Notes: a model not told the origin generated them from the letters alone. Positions 27,896 through 37,149 are shown, numbered from the stretch's first letter. The stretch: 64,000 nucleotides of DNA from Saonia flava (GCF_011927795.1 NZ_JAATJJ010000002.1:1-64000), one strand, 5' to 3'. Translations and numbers: made by a program.

Positions 27896-28452
27896 CAAAA
27901 GAAGAGCTTTATAACTCACTTAACTTTATAGACCACACCCGAGAAAAAAGAGGTGAAATGGCAAAAATTATTCTTGCCAATCCAGAGCTCATCCGCCCGC
28001 TTATGGAAATTGTTTTTATGGTGGATGACCCCATTTCTACCAAAGCCTGTTGGGGGCTGGAATTTTCGGCAAAGCATGATATACACCCTATTTTACCACA
28101 TATAGATTATTTCATCAAAAACATTCATACAATAAAACATGAATCATCCATTAGACCTATGGCAAAAATGTGTGAATTAATGATGTTGGAATATTTTAAA
28201 AAGAATGACTCAGATATCCAAGAGTACATTAACACAAAGCATCTTGAGCAAATAACAACGGCCTGCTTTGATTGGCTTATTGGCGACCACAAAGTAGCGG
28301 CAAAAGCACATTCCATGACCTGTTTGCTTCTAATTGGTTCTAAATTCCCTTGGATACATCCTGAACTAAAAATGGTATTGGAACAAAATTATGCAGATGG
28401 TAGTGCTGCATACAAAGCTAGAGCCCGGCATACACTGGCAAAGTTAAAATAG
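27892..28452 (+). CDS. Helical-repeat-like hypothetical protein coupled to the sirtuin gene
   Basis: A 186-residue all-helical protein without signal peptide. The sequence reads like HEAT/ARM-type repeats (IRPLMEIVFMVDDPISTKACWGLEF, broken into helix pairs) and ends RARHTLAKLK. It overlaps the sirtuin stop codon, so the two are translationally coupled, and purB follows. Such proteins are sometimes labelled adenylosuccinate lyase by neighbourhood, but nothing in the sequence supports an enzyme of that kind. Function unknown. Confidence 0.7.
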   Translation: MTKEELYNSLNFIDHTREKRGEMAKIILANPELIRPLMEIVFMVDDPISTKACWGLEFSAKHDIHPILPHIDYFIKNIHTIKHESSIRPMAKMCELMMLEYFKKNDSDIQEYINTKHLEQITTACFDWLIGDHKVAAKAHSMTCLLLIGSKFPWIHPELKMVLEQNYADGSAAYKARARHTLAKLK

Positions 28453-28501
28453 ACCAGCCTGTATATTCTATAAACCTAACTGTCCAATAATCTTTAATGA
28501 G

Positions 28502-28509
28502 TATCTTTG
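28502..28509 (+). promoter_or_regulatory. -7 element of purB
   Basis: TATCTTTG fits TAnnTTTG and lies 27 bases upstream of the purB ATG. No clear -33 element is seen. Confidence 0.5.
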
Positions 28510-28536
28510 CCTTTTCAAAAATTCAATCCAAACAAG

Positions 28537-29880
28537 ATGTCATTAAACCCATTGAACGCCATTTCTCCAATTGATGGCCGCTATAGAAGTAAAATAAGTA
28601 ATCTTGCTCCTTTCTTCTCAGAAGAAGCTCTTATTAAATACCGTGTACTGGTAGAGATTGAATATTTTATTGCGCTTTGTGAAATTCCCCTACCTCAACT
28701 TAAATCTTTTGATACAAGTAAATTTGAATCGCTTCGTAAGATTTATCAAGAATTTACTTCTGAGGATGCCCAAGCAATCAAGGATATTGAAAAAATCACC
28801 AACCATGATGTAAAAGCAGTCGAGTACTTCATTAAAAAGAAATTTGACACTTTGGGATTGGAAGACCATAAGGAATTTATCCACTTTGGGTTAACATCCC
28901 AAGATATAAACAATACTGCCATTCCCCTCTCATTAAAAGAGGCCATGAATGAAGTGTATGTGCCTCAATATCTTGAGATGTTAGAGAAATTAAAGAGCTT
29001 GGTTGCAGAATGGGCAGACATATCCATGCTGGCAAGAACTCACGGCCAACCAGCCTCCCCTACCCGATTAGGTAAAGAAATTGAGGTTTTTGTTGTACGG
29101 TTAAAGGAACAATTTAATTTATTGAATGACATTCCAAGTGCTGCAAAATTCGGTGGAGCAACAGGAAATTACAATGCCCACAAAGTGGCCTATCCAAATA
29201 TTGATTGGAAAGCCTTTGGTGAACAATTTGTACAAGAAAAATTAGGTTTGCACCACTCCTTCCCTACCACGCAGATCGAGCATTATGACCACATGGCAGC
29301 CCTATTTGATACTTTAAAACGTATCAATACAATTATCATTGATTTGGATAGAGATTTTTGGACTTATGTTTCTATGGATTATTTTAAGCAAAAAATCAAA
29401 AAAGGAGAAGTGGGTTCTTCTGCTATGCCCCATAAAGTAAATCCTATTGATTTTGAAAACTCTGAGGGCAATTTGGGCATGGCAAATGCTATTTTTGAAC
29501 ACCTTTCCGCTAAGCTTCCTGTTTCCCGACTACAACGAGATTTAACGGATAGTACCGTTCTTAGAAATATTGGAGTTCCTATGGCGCATACTTCCATAGC
29601 TTTTCAATCCACCATGAAAGGATTGAACAAATTATTGTTGAACAAAGAAAAGTTTGATCAGGACCTGGAAAACAATTGGGCGGTAGTTGCTGAAGCTATT
29701 CAAACTATTTTAAGAAGGGAAGGTTATCCAAATCCTTACGAAGCTTTAAAAGGTTTGACACGTACAAATGAAAAAATAAACCAACAGTCCATTGCCAATT
29801 TTATTGACACTTTGGAAGTTTCTGATGCTATTAAAAGTGAATTAAAACAAATAACCCCTGCAAATTATACAGGTGTATAA
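28537..29880 (+). CDS. purB: Adenylosuccinate lyase
   Basis: A 447-residue fumarase/aspartase-superfamily enzyme that acts twice in purine synthesis, splitting SAICAR and adenylosuccinate with release of fumarate. Motifs are NAISPIDGRYRSK at the start, FIHFGLTSQDINNTA, LARTHGQPASPT and the signature GSSAMPHKVNPIDFE with the catalytic serine loop. The ATG at 28537 gives the family-typical start; upstream codons overlap the promoter. Its stop is immediately followed by the ATG of a 58-residue gene. Confidence 0.96.
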   Translation: MSLNPLNAISPIDGRYRSKISNLAPFFSEEALIKYRVLVEIEYFIALCEIPLPQLKSFDTSKFESLRKIYQEFTSEDAQAIKDIEKITNHDVKAVEYFIKKKFDTLGLEDHKEFIHFGLTSQDINNTAIPLSLKEAMNEVYVPQYLEMLEKLKSLVAEWADISMLARTHGQPASPTRLGKEIEVFVVRLKEQFNLLNDIPSAAKFGGATGNYNAHKVAYPNIDWKAFGEQFVQEKLGLHHSFPTTQIEHYDHMAALFDTLKRINTIIIDLDRDFWTYVSMDYFKQKIKKGEVGSSAMPHKVNPIDFENSEGNLGMANAIFEHLSAKLPVSRLQRDLTDSTVLRNIGVPMAHTSIAFQSTMKGLNKLLLNKEKFDQDLENNWAVVAEAIQTILRREGYPNPYEALKGLTRTNEKINQQSIANFIDTLEVSDAIKSELKQITPANYTGV

Positions 29881-30057
29881 ATGAAGTTTTATTATTTTTT
29901 GTACGGATTCTCAATAGTTCTATATTTCATTGGCCGAACTTTTAGAATACTACACTGGGAATTTGGATTTGTGACTGGAAAAATAATTCAAAATACTGGT
30001 CTTATTCTTTTAGCTTCAACTCTTATTTTTCAATTGTTGAAAAAAAGAAAAAAATAA
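29881..30057 (+). CDS. 58-residue GldL-like membrane microprotein
   Basis: The ATG directly follows the purB TAA with no gap and opens a 58-codon frame. The product has two membrane segments (about residues 5-18 and 38-52). Between them is GRTFRILHWEFGF, resembling the KILHWPFG motif that starts the gliding-motility/type IX secretion protein GldL and related flavobacterial microproteins. It ends in a positive cluster (KKRKK). Coupling to purB, plausible topology and a terminator right at its stop support a real gene. Function is unknown. Confidence 0.65.
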   Translation: MKFYYFLYGFSIVLYFIGRTFRILHWEFGFVTGKIIQNTGLILLASTLIFQLLKKRKK

Positions 30058-30080
30058 CCCCAGCAAATTATACTGGGGTT
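30056..30080 (+). terminator. Terminator of purB and the GldL-like gene
   Basis: Arms AACCCCAG and CTGGGGTT with a 9-base loop start inside the stop codon of the small gene. The same 25-bp segment occurs in modified form at the 3' end of purB (29851-29875). Confidence 0.7.
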
Positions 30081-30106
30081 TAGTTCTCTTTACAAAAGAA
30101 ATAATA

Positions 30107-30922
30107 TTAGCCTTTCTTCTGTATTTCTACAGCATGTGGATAAGGAATTTCAATACCGGCTTTATCCAAGGCCAATTTGCAATTCTCATATGTCTCAAAA
30201 TACACATCCCAATAATCTTCTGGCTTGCAAAATGGTCTAACAGCCAAATCAACGGAACTATCTCCCAAACCAGCAACATTTACTGAAGGTGCAGGTTCTT
30301 TCAATACTTTTGGGTTCGATGTAAGTACATCCAACAAAACTTCTTTGGCTTTTTTAATATCTTCACCATAACCAATACCTACCTGTGTATCTACTCTCAT
30401 TTTTCCCTCTGCCGTGTAATTGATTATATTACCATTTGCCATGGCTCCGTTGGGAACAATAGCCAATTTACTATCTGGAGTGGTTAATTTAGTAGTGAAA
30501 ATTTCAATTTCCTTTACAACTCCCAAAGTTCCTTGGGCCTCAACTAAATCCCCAATTTTATAAGGTTTAAAAATCATAATCAAAACTCCACCAGCAAAAT
30601 TGGACAAAGAACCTTGTAAGGCCAAGCCAACTGCCAAACCAGCTGCAGCGATTACGGCCGCAAAAGTGGTAACATCAACTCCAAGTCTAGATATCACTAA
30701 AAGGATTAAAAATATTTTTAATGCCCATGAGATCATATTCAATAAAAATCGCTGTAGCGAATCATCATAGCTACTTTTCTCCATCATTTTTCTTATACCC
30801 TTGGTAATTTTTTTAATTATCCAAGAACCAATGATGAATATTAAAATTGCCGTAATTAATCTAGGTCCAAATTCTTTGGCCAAATCAATTCCATAATTAA
30901 TCCATTCTTGTGCTTTTTCCAT
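30107..30922 (-). CDS. Small-conductance mechanosensitive channel (MscS family)
   Basis: A 271-residue MscS-type channel that releases solutes on hypo-osmotic shock. There are three N-terminal membrane segments. The pore-lining TM3 region is AAVIAAAGLAVGLALQGSLSNFAGGVLI (about residues 88-115, in short Ala/Gly-rich stretches), followed by the beta domain with FKPYKIGDLVEA and TKLTTPDSKLAIVPNG. The C-terminus IPYPHAVEI is also typical. Length is that of the minimal E. coli MscS type. Transcribed alone. Confidence 0.93.
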   Translation of the reverse strand: MEKAQEWINYGIDLAKEFGPRLITAILIFIIGSWIIKKITKGIRKMMEKSSYDDSLQRFLLNMISWALKIFLILLVISRLGVDVTTFAAVIAAAGLAVGLALQGSLSNFAGGVLIMIFKPYKIGDLVEAQGTLGVVKEIEIFTTKLTTPDSKLAIVPNGAMANGNIINYTAEGKMRVDTQVGIGYGEDIKKAKEVLLDVLTSNPKVLKEPAPSVNVAGLGDSSVDLAVRPFCKPEDYWDVYFETYENCKLALDKAGIEIPYPHAVEIQKKG

Positions 30923-31027
30923 AATTCTATTGTTAGTTGTTAATACTCTATTTATTCTGACACAAGAATATGTATTAGGTCACCATTCTTAAAGTAACTA
31001 ATGGTAATTTGTAAGTGATAAACAAAA

Positions 31028-31056
31028 AAACCGCCATGAAGTTATCACAGCGGTTT
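31028..31056 (-). terminator. Terminator of the sigma/DUF4252 operon
   Basis: Arms AAACCGC and GCGGTTT; on the minus strand the stem is followed by seven Ts, 25 bases past the last DUF4252 stop codon. Confidence 0.82.
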
Positions 31057-31080
31057 CCAATAAGAATCTTTTATGTTTTT

Positions 31081-31620
31081 CTATCCTTTCAAGAATTTTC
31101 CAATTTCCCCAAGGCCTTCACCTCTATAATCAGATTTTTGAATGGCCTGTAAAAGCTGGACAATATGAGCCGGGTTCATGTCCTTACCAAGAACTCTTAC
31201 CAAAGCAAAACCTTTTTCTTTACTATTACCATATATAATTACCTCATCTATGGCATCTTCATCTCCCAAATACTTTATCACTCCTTTACCATAACTAGAA
31301 TTGAGCTTCATAAGTTCCACAAATTCATCATTCTTTAGTATTTGGTTTACTTTGGCATTCTCTATTTTATAATCGGCCTCATTGGCTGATGTCTTTTTAA
31401 AGGCCAAAACATTTAATTTTCGAAGGGATGAAAGTGCTTCTCTTTGCACATCCGTTAATTCGGCCTCTGCCAAATTCAAAATACTGGTTGGCACATCCAA
31501 GGAGATAAAGTTTGGATTCTCCGCACTATCCACATAATATTCTTGAAGACTTTGTGTTGACGAGCAAGAGGCTACAAAAGCTATTGCCACTACCAACAAA
31601 CCTTTTATTATATTTTTCAT
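31081..31620 (-). CDS. DUF4252 lipoprotein
   Basis: A 179-residue protein starting MKNIIKGLLVVAIAFVASCSS, with a lipobox Cys at residue 19. The body has DUF4252 features: alternating helix and strand, KLNVLAFKK, and the C-terminal VQLLQAIQKSDYRGEGLGEI. It is the distal gene of the ECF sigma operon and a paralogue of its upstream neighbour. DUF4252 proteins have no known biochemical role; the operon points to an envelope-stress or surface function under the sigma factor. An upstream in-frame start would put 14 charged residues before the signal peptide and is rejected. Confidence 0.82.
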   Translation of the reverse strand: MKNIIKGLLVVAIAFVASCSSTQSLQEYYVDSAENPNFISLDVPTSILNLAEAELTDVQREALSSLRKLNVLAFKKTSANEADYKIENAKVNQILKNDEFVELMKLNSSYGKGVIKYLGDEDAIDEVIIYGNSKEKGFALVRVLGKDMNPAHIVQLLQAIQKSDYRGEGLGEIGKFLKG

Positions 31621-31704
31621 TGTTCTGTTTTTTGATGGATTTTTATTTACTAAAAATTTCAAAAGGCAAAACCCCTAGGATTTTGCCTTTTGAAATCCAT
31701 TTTC

Positions 31705-32241
31705 TTAATGCTTCCCTGCCTTATTAAGTTCTTGGGGAAGGTTCATTTTATTTGTAAGGGAATTTATTTTATTTAAATCTATATCCCCAGTTAAAGATAA
31801 CAATACTGTTTCAAAATGTCTACCATTGGCCTCAACCTCTTTTATACCCGTAACAAACATTAATAGTTCACTAACATGGTCATCATCCTTTCCGTTCTTT
31901 ATATAGAACTTTACATTAGCATCCTTATCCTTTACTCTCATTAATTCAACCAAAGATGAAGATTTAAGATACTTCTCCACAGAGATTTTCATATCGGCAG
32001 AAATTTTCTTGTCATCGGTAGTAAACACTTTAAGGTTTTTAATGCTTTTTGCAATGTCCATAAAGTCTTGAGCTTCTTGATCGTCTACCTCAACATCTAT
32101 TTTGCTCAATAAATTGAACATACTTTGATTAACAACTACTGAAGTTACGTTATCCAGGTCTTCATACTTATCAAACAAAGACTGTGCAAATCCAGATATA
32201 GGCAACATTGCGATCAATACTATTATAATATACTTTTTCAT
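31705..32241 (-). CDS. DUF4252 exported protein
   Basis: A 178-residue paralogue of the neighbouring DUF4252 lipoprotein, with a plain signal peptide (cleavage after GFAQ, about residue 19) rather than a lipobox. Conserved features are SLFDKYEDLDNVTSVVVNQ and SELLMFVTGIKEVEANGRHF. It lies 12 bases downstream of the anti-sigma-like gene and upstream of the lipoprotein gene. The pair may act together in the periplasm. Confidence 0.82.
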   Translation of the reverse strand: MKKYIIIVLIAMLPISGFAQSLFDKYEDLDNVTSVVVNQSMFNLLSKIDVEVDDQEAQDFMDIAKSIKNLKVFTTDDKKISADMKISVEKYLKSSSLVELMRVKDKDANVKFYIKNGKDDDHVSELLMFVTGIKEVEANGRHFETVLLSLTGDIDLNKINSLTNKMNLPQELNKAGKH

Positions 32242-32253
32242 TTGTTTTCGTTT

Positions 32254-32685
32254 TTATTTGTTATTGTAAATTTTTTGAGTTGTTGTTCCAAACTCATTTA
32301 AATAGGCCATTTTCTCGGTTCCTTTTCCAAAATTATCGGCCAATAGGTTCAATGCTTTTTTTGTTTCGTTATAAGCATATTCCGCCTGTTTTTGTTCTTG
32401 GTAGTTCTTACCAAAATAGATACCAAACATAAGGAGAGTAACTGCAGCAACGGAAATCCACTTATAATAGACTTTTCTGGTTCTAACAACCTTTGTAACG
32501 GATACCTGCTTAGTAAACTCTTCTTCTTTGGCTATGGAAAAATACTGAAACATGGGAGCGTATTGTTCCAAATGCGGTGCTATGTTTTCATTTGTGAAAT
32601 AGGCTCGTAATGTTTTCTCCTCGGCAACTGTTGCAGTAGCCTCAAAATACTTTTCCAATAATTTTTCTATGTTATCCAATTCCAT
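32254..32685 (-). CDS. Probable anti-sigma factor, single-pass membrane protein
   Basis: A 143-residue protein with a cytosolic helical N-terminus (residues 1-70, beginning ELDNIEKLLEKYFEATATVAEEKTLR in broken helices), a single membrane segment near 76-92 (WISVAAVTLLMFGIYFG) and a short periplasmic tail. It overlaps the sigma factor gene by 14 bases. This layout is usual for flavobacterial ECF anti-sigma factors, although the sequence has no zinc-binding motif. Role assigned from position and topology. Confidence 0.65.
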   Translation of the reverse strand: MELDNIEKLLEKYFEATATVAEEKTLRAYFTNENIAPHLEQYAPMFQYFSIAKEEEFTKQVSVTKVVRTRKVYYKWISVAAVTLLMFGIYFGKNYQEQKQAEYAYNETKKALNLLADNFGKGTEKMAYLNEFGTTTQKIYNNK

Positions 32686-33181
32686 AGCTATGTTTTTGCA
32701 TTAATTTTTCTCTTACAGTTTTTCTTGCTCTTGACAATGCCACTCTCACTGCTGTGGGCTGCATTTCCAATAATTTGGCAATTTCATCATAATCGTACTC
32801 TTCTACGTCTCTCAATTGTAATACCATTTTTTGCTGGTGGGGCAAATCTTCCATGATTTTTTCTACCCAATTTACACTGTCTTTGGCCTCGACCTGTTTT
32901 TGCAACGATGTATTCTCATCACTATAATTACTGTGTACCAATTTCAGGTTTCCCGCTTGCTTGGATTTTAAACGATCCAAACAAAAATTCTTTGTCATGG
33001 TCATTGCAAAAGCCTCTACATTGTTATAACCTTCTATTTTATTGTTCTTGGACCACAACTTCATCAAAATTTCTTGTGTGGCATCTTCCGCTTCCTCAGA
33101 GGATGTCAATAAGCGCTTTGCAAGCCTATAGAGCTTATCCTTAAAGGGCATTACTACTTTTACAAATTCTGCCTGGTTCAT
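32672..33181 (-). CDS. ECF-type RNA polymerase sigma factor
   Basis: A 169-residue sigma-70 family factor. Region 2 (about residues 10-80) has LYRLAKRLLTSSEEAEDATQEIL and FAMTMTKNFCLDRLKSK. Region 4 (about 110-165) has MVLQLRDVEEYDYDEIAKLL and VRVALSRARKTVREKL, the helix-turn-helix reading the -35 element. It heads an operon with a putative anti-sigma factor and two DUF4252 proteins, which are presumably among its targets. The ATG at 33181 is preferred over one 27 bases upstream. Confidence 0.92.
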   Translation of the reverse strand: MNQAEFVKVVMPFKDKLYRLAKRLLTSSEEAEDATQEILMKLWSKNNKIEGYNNVEAFAMTMTKNFCLDRLKSKQAGNLKLVHSNYSDENTSLQKQVEAKDSVNWVEKIMEDLPHQQKMVLQLRDVEEYDYDEIAKLLEMQPTAVRVALSRARKTVREKLMQKHSYGIG

Positions 33182-33391
33182 TTTTGGTTCAGTTGTTTTG
33201 CAATCCAATTATTGGGTTACAAAAGGAAGACGAAGTATATCGAATTTTGTTACAAAAAATTTTTATTTCATTCTTATGTTCCTAATTTAGACGCCAATAC
33301 TTTATAAAAATAAGTATCTTGTTTTTGAAAGGAAAGTTATAGAATCAATACTAACTGGAATGATAATTGATTCTTATTTAGAAAAAAAGCT

Positions 33392-34867
33392 ATGAAAAAA
33401 TATATTTTACTATTTATTAGTGCCTCCATTTTATTTATGGGGTGTAAAAAGAATGATGATGATTTAGAACCAGGAGGGCAAAATCCAGACCCAAATGCCA
33501 ATGTAGACATAGAGGATTTCGTTTGGAAATCCATGAATCTCTGGTACTTCTGGCAAGAAGAAGTTAGCGATTTAAGCGATACAAGATTTTCTTCCAGTGA
33601 AGAATACACTGTTTATTTACAGGGATTTGACAGTCCTGAAAGTTTTTTTTACGATGATCTTCTTTTTTCCGATGATCGTTTTAGTTTTTTAACCGATGAT
33701 TATGAAACTTTACTAAATTCTTTTGCGGGTATTTCCAAAAGTGATGGCCTAGAATATGGATTGATACGTTTTAATGATAGTGATGATGTTTTTGGATATG
33801 TACGCTATATTGTCCCTAATTCTGATGCGTCAACTAAAGATATTTCCCGTGGGGACCTATTTACCGGTGTGGATGGGCAAACATTGACAATTAATAACTA
33901 TGTAGAGTTGCTTTTTGGTGATAATGACACCTACACCCTTAATATGGCAGCTATTGAAAATAATGTCATTACACCTAATGACAAAGAAGTTACCTTGACC
34001 AAAATGGAAGGTTTGGTTGAAAACCCTGTCTTTATTGCCAAATCCTTTGATATCAATGGTAATAAAATTGGATACTTAATGTACAACCGTTTTACAAGTA
34101 ATTTTGATGAAGAACTAAATAATGCCTTTGGACAATTTAAGTCCGATGGGGTAACCGATTTGGTATTGGATATGCGCTACAATCCAGGGGGGTCTGTAAA
34201 CTCTTCTCGCCTATTGGCAAGCATGGTGTATGGAACCAATACCAATGACCTTTACATAAGACAACGTTGGAACAATAAAGTACAATCAGAATTAAGTTCC
34301 GAACAATTAGATGATTATTTTGCCAACCAAACGGGTGAAGGATCTCCTATAAATACTTTAAACCTAAACAAGGTATATGTTTTGGCCACGGGAAGTTCTG
34401 CTTCTGCCAGTGAATTGGTCATGAACGGTCTGGCTCCTTATGTGGATATTGTACATATTGGAGAAACCACAAGGGGGAAAAATGAGTTTTCTATAACATT
34501 GGTAGATAATCCCAGCAATAGTTATGTTTATAATTCCAGTAAGGAAAATGGTATCAACCCTGAGAATAGTTATGGAATTCAGCCATTGGTAGGTAGGAAT
34601 GAAAACGCTGATGGTTTTTTTGATTATACAACAGGTTTGGTACCACAAATTGAGCTGGAAGAAGATTTGGCCGACTTAGGGATCTTAGGAGATATAAACG
34701 AACCTCTTTTGGCAAGAGCCATACAGGAAATTACAGGGGTTTCTGGGAAAAGAGATTTCACTGTAAAAATGCCGGTTAAGGACATGACCAATTCCAAGAT
34801 GTTTACACTATCTAAGGATAATATGTATTTGGACAAAGAGTTGAACATAAATTTAAATATACAATAG
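33392..34867 (+). CDS. S41 family C-terminal processing peptidase, lipoprotein
   Basis: A 491-residue protein with a lipobox (LFMGC, Cys at about residue 18), so it is membrane-anchored outside the cytoplasm. After an N-terminal helical domain (FVWKSMNLWYFWQEEV) comes a PDZ-like segment (about 125-185, GYVRYIVPNSDASTKDISRGDLF). The S41 catalytic core follows, with LDMRYNPGGSV and GSSASASELV containing the nucleophilic Ser at about residue 335. Such tail-specific proteases trim exported proteins. It is divergent from the sigma operon and shares a bidirectional terminator with btuB. Confidence 0.9.
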   Translation: MKKYILLFISASILFMGCKKNDDDLEPGGQNPDPNANVDIEDFVWKSMNLWYFWQEEVSDLSDTRFSSSEEYTVYLQGFDSPESFFYDDLLFSDDRFSFLTDDYETLLNSFAGISKSDGLEYGLIRFNDSDDVFGYVRYIVPNSDASTKDISRGDLFTGVDGQTLTINNYVELLFGDNDTYTLNMAAIENNVITPNDKEVTLTKMEGLVENPVFIAKSFDINGNKIGYLMYNRFTSNFDEELNNAFGQFKSDGVTDLVLDMRYNPGGSVNSSRLLASMVYGTNTNDLYIRQRWNNKVQSELSSEQLDDYFANQTGEGSPINTLNLNKVYVLATGSSASASELVMNGLAPYVDIVHIGETTRGKNEFSITLVDNPSNSYVYNSSKENGINPENSYGIQPLVGRNENADGFFDYTTGLVPQIELEEDLADLGILGDINEPLLARAIQEITGVSGKRDFTVKMPVKDMTNSKMFTLSKDNMYLDKELNINLNIQ

Positions 34868-34899
34868 GCGTATAAGCCTTATTTTAAAGTATTTTAAGA

Positions 34900-34936
34900 A
34901 AAAGCTGCGGTCTTAATTTTTAAGACCGCAGCTTTT
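34900..34936. terminator. Bidirectional terminator between the S41 peptidase and btuB
   Basis: Perfect 17-bp arms (AAAAGCTGCGGTCTTAA and its reverse complement) with a TTT loop sit between two convergent genes, with an A/T run on each side. Confidence 0.9.
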
Positions 34937-34937
34937 T

Positions 34938-36794
34938 TTATAAACTTAAGTTCATTCCAATTCTAAAATTTCTTCCTTTAGTTGTAAAACCAATAATCTC
35001 TAGATATTCTTCATTTAATAAATTATTTGCAAATAAGAATACATTCAATTTATTGGGTATTATGGTATGGTTTATAGAAAAATCCAATAAAGAAAAAGGT
35101 GATAAAGCTACATCTGTAAACGTATTAAAATCGGTATCCAAACGGTTTCCCGTGTAAGAATAAGCAATAGATGCATGTGTCTTATCTGATAACTTATAGC
35201 CTAAAGATGTGTTTATCTTGTGCTTGGGAATTCTAATGGCGTTATCTCCCTTCCGCTCTGTAAATGTATAATTGGCAGACCATTTTAAGGTTTCAAGCAA
35301 GTTCCAATCCAATTCTACCTCTGCTCCTTGGGCATCAATAAAACCTTCAATATTCTCATAGCCATTTAAACCATATATAATTGGCTGATTTTCATCTCTA
35401 TTAAAATAAAGGGTACTCATCCTTACCCCGTTATTGACAAATTCCAAACCTCCTTCTATGGTGATGTTCTCCTCTGGTTCTAAGTTTGGATTAGCTCCAA
35501 AAAAACCAAACAGCTGTGTTAAAGACGGAGTTATGTACGATGTGGCATAAGAACCCAAAACTTTTACATACCCACTTTCTAATTTATGGGTATACGATGG
35601 ATTTACATTATATACCAAACGAGCCCCATATTCAGAGTGGTTGTTTAATCTACCCCCAACATTCAAATTAAGACCAAAAGGAGAAACATATACCATATTT
35701 ACATAAGGATCGGTAATTGTAAAATCTTTTACAACTTCAAATTCACTTTCATCTATAAGATAGTTGATACCGGCTATAGTATGAAAACTATCATTAAAAA
35801 TGTATTTATTGTATACATCAAATACAAGATTGTCCCCCTCATATTTATTAGGAAAAGCACTTTGACTTTCAGAAACATAGCTAGTATATGCTCCATTAAA
35901 GTGGATTGAACCCTTTTCGTAGGTATATTCAGATGAAAGTCCGGCTCTTTTTTGCTCACTTAAAAACTGATAGGGCGCATCTACCAATCCAAAAGACTCA
36001 TCAAACTGTGTTCGTAGTTTCGTATGGTTTCCATAAACGGCAATCTTAAAATTATCAGTAAATTCATAACCCACTTTTATATCCGAACTAAAGTTAGAAT
36101 AATCATCCTCTATATTCTCGGGAGTTACAATGGCAGAAAGCCCATTGGAATACTGATTGGAAAAACTTGCTAAATAATTCAATTTTCCCAACGTACCATT
36201 CAATTGCGCGCTATTGGAAAAATCTGAAATATTGTAATTCTGATTGTTAGCAGTTTGATTAGTTCCCATACTGGATAGAACATTTAAAGCTATTCTTTCT
36301 CGAGAGACTTTCTTCGTTGTGATATTAATTACAGCTGTTGCTGCATTAGTCCCATAAAGGGTGCTGGCAGCTCCTTTAATTATTTCAACCGATTCAATAT
36401 TAGATATGGGCAGTAATCGCAAATCATACTCTTGTGAAGAAGATGATGGGTCGGACACTCGTACCCCATCAATCAACACCAAAACCTGTCTACCTCTGCC
36501 CCCCCTGGCATAAACACCATAAATTGCTCCTTTTCTTCCTCTGCTTCCCACAATCTCAATACCACTCCTGGTATTTATAATTTCTGCGATAGTTCTTCCC
36601 TGATTTCTTTCCAGCTCATCAGCAGTAATTTTAATTACTGTTTTTCCTGAATTTTCCCTTTTCAGTTCAAAACGGGAATCACTTACCACTACCTCATCCA
36701 AATAATGGGTTTTTGTGGAATCTTTTTGTTGTTGTGCAACAACATGCATACACGCCAAACCAATAGCGCATAGCCCAATAAAATTTTTGTTCAT
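34938..36794 (-). CDS. btuB: Cobalamin TonB-dependent outer-membrane receptor (BtuB-like)
   Basis: A 618-residue receptor with a signal peptide (CAIGLACMHVVAQQ), a TonB box/plug start (HYLDEVVVSDSRFELKREN), a plug domain to about residue 150 (RQVLVLIDGVRVSDPSSSS, SVEIIKGAASTLYGTNAA) and a barrel ending FRIGMNLSL. Length matches BtuB. The substrate call rests on context: a cobalamin riboswitch in its leader, and btuFCD-type transporter genes transcribed divergently. It should be repressed when B12 is plentiful. Confidence 0.9.
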   Translation of the reverse strand: MNKNFIGLCAIGLACMHVVAQQQKDSTKTHYLDEVVVSDSRFELKRENSGKTVIKITADELERNQGRTIAEIINTRSGIEIVGSRGRKGAIYGVYARGGRGRQVLVLIDGVRVSDPSSSSQEYDLRLLPISNIESVEIIKGAASTLYGTNAATAVINITTKKVSRERIALNVLSSMGTNQTANNQNYNISDFSNSAQLNGTLGKLNYLASFSNQYSNGLSAIVTPENIEDDYSNFSSDIKVGYEFTDNFKIAVYGNHTKLRTQFDESFGLVDAPYQFLSEQKRAGLSSEYTYEKGSIHFNGAYTSYVSESQSAFPNKYEGDNLVFDVYNKYIFNDSFHTIAGINYLIDESEFEVVKDFTITDPYVNMVYVSPFGLNLNVGGRLNNHSEYGARLVYNVNPSYTHKLESGYVKVLGSYATSYITPSLTQLFGFFGANPNLEPEENITIEGGLEFVNNGVRMSTLYFNRDENQPIIYGLNGYENIEGFIDAQGAEVELDWNLLETLKWSANYTFTERKGDNAIRIPKHKINTSLGYKLSDKTHASIAYSYTGNRLDTDFNTFTDVALSPFSLLDFSINHTIIPNKLNVFLFANNLLNEEYLEIIGFTTKGRNFRIGMNLSL

Positions 36795-36813
36795 TTTCGT
36801 TTAATTCAATAAA

Positions 36814-36857
36814 CGGGAGATTAGTATGTCTGTACCCATACGTAAACTTCTATCCCG
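36814..36857 (-). promoter_or_regulatory. Hairpin between riboswitch and btuB, possible expression platform
   Basis: Nested pairing of CGGGA with TCCCG and of GTATG with CATAC lies between the aptamer and the btuB start, about 20 bases before the ATG. It could present or hide the translation start. There is no U-tract, so a translational switch is more likely than termination. Confidence 0.4.
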
Positions 36858-36879
36858 AAAGTTTAACACTGTTTGTTTG

Positions 36880-37065
36880 AATTTGGCAGGTCTCCTGACT
36901 TGCAGTTTGCTATGCGACCTTCCCATTCCAAAAACCAGAACAGTGGCAGTAGTACATAACAACTCTTAAAGAGGTGCCCAAAAAATGGCACATGCTTACA
37001 GTTGCGGGAACAGCTCCAGATTTTCACTGGATTCCCTTTTAATTGATAAAGTCAATTCTGAAACA
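36880..37065 (-). promoter_or_regulatory. Cobalamin riboswitch
   Basis: The minus strand carries the conserved core of the cobalamin aptamer. From 5' to 3': GGGAATCCAGTGAAAATC, CTGTTCCCGCAACTGTAAG, a GCCACTG element, GGAATGGGAAGG, and the B12 box AGTCAGGAGACCTGCC at 36885-36900. It precedes btuB only; the divergent btuF operon starts outside it. The conserved elements are all in the canonical order. Confidence 0.95.
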
Positions 37066-37149
37066 GTTTCAGAATCACATCATCAAACCTAAATTCAATG
37101 CGAAAGTAAACATTTTGTTTAATCTTTTTAGCAAAAGGTTAAATAATAC

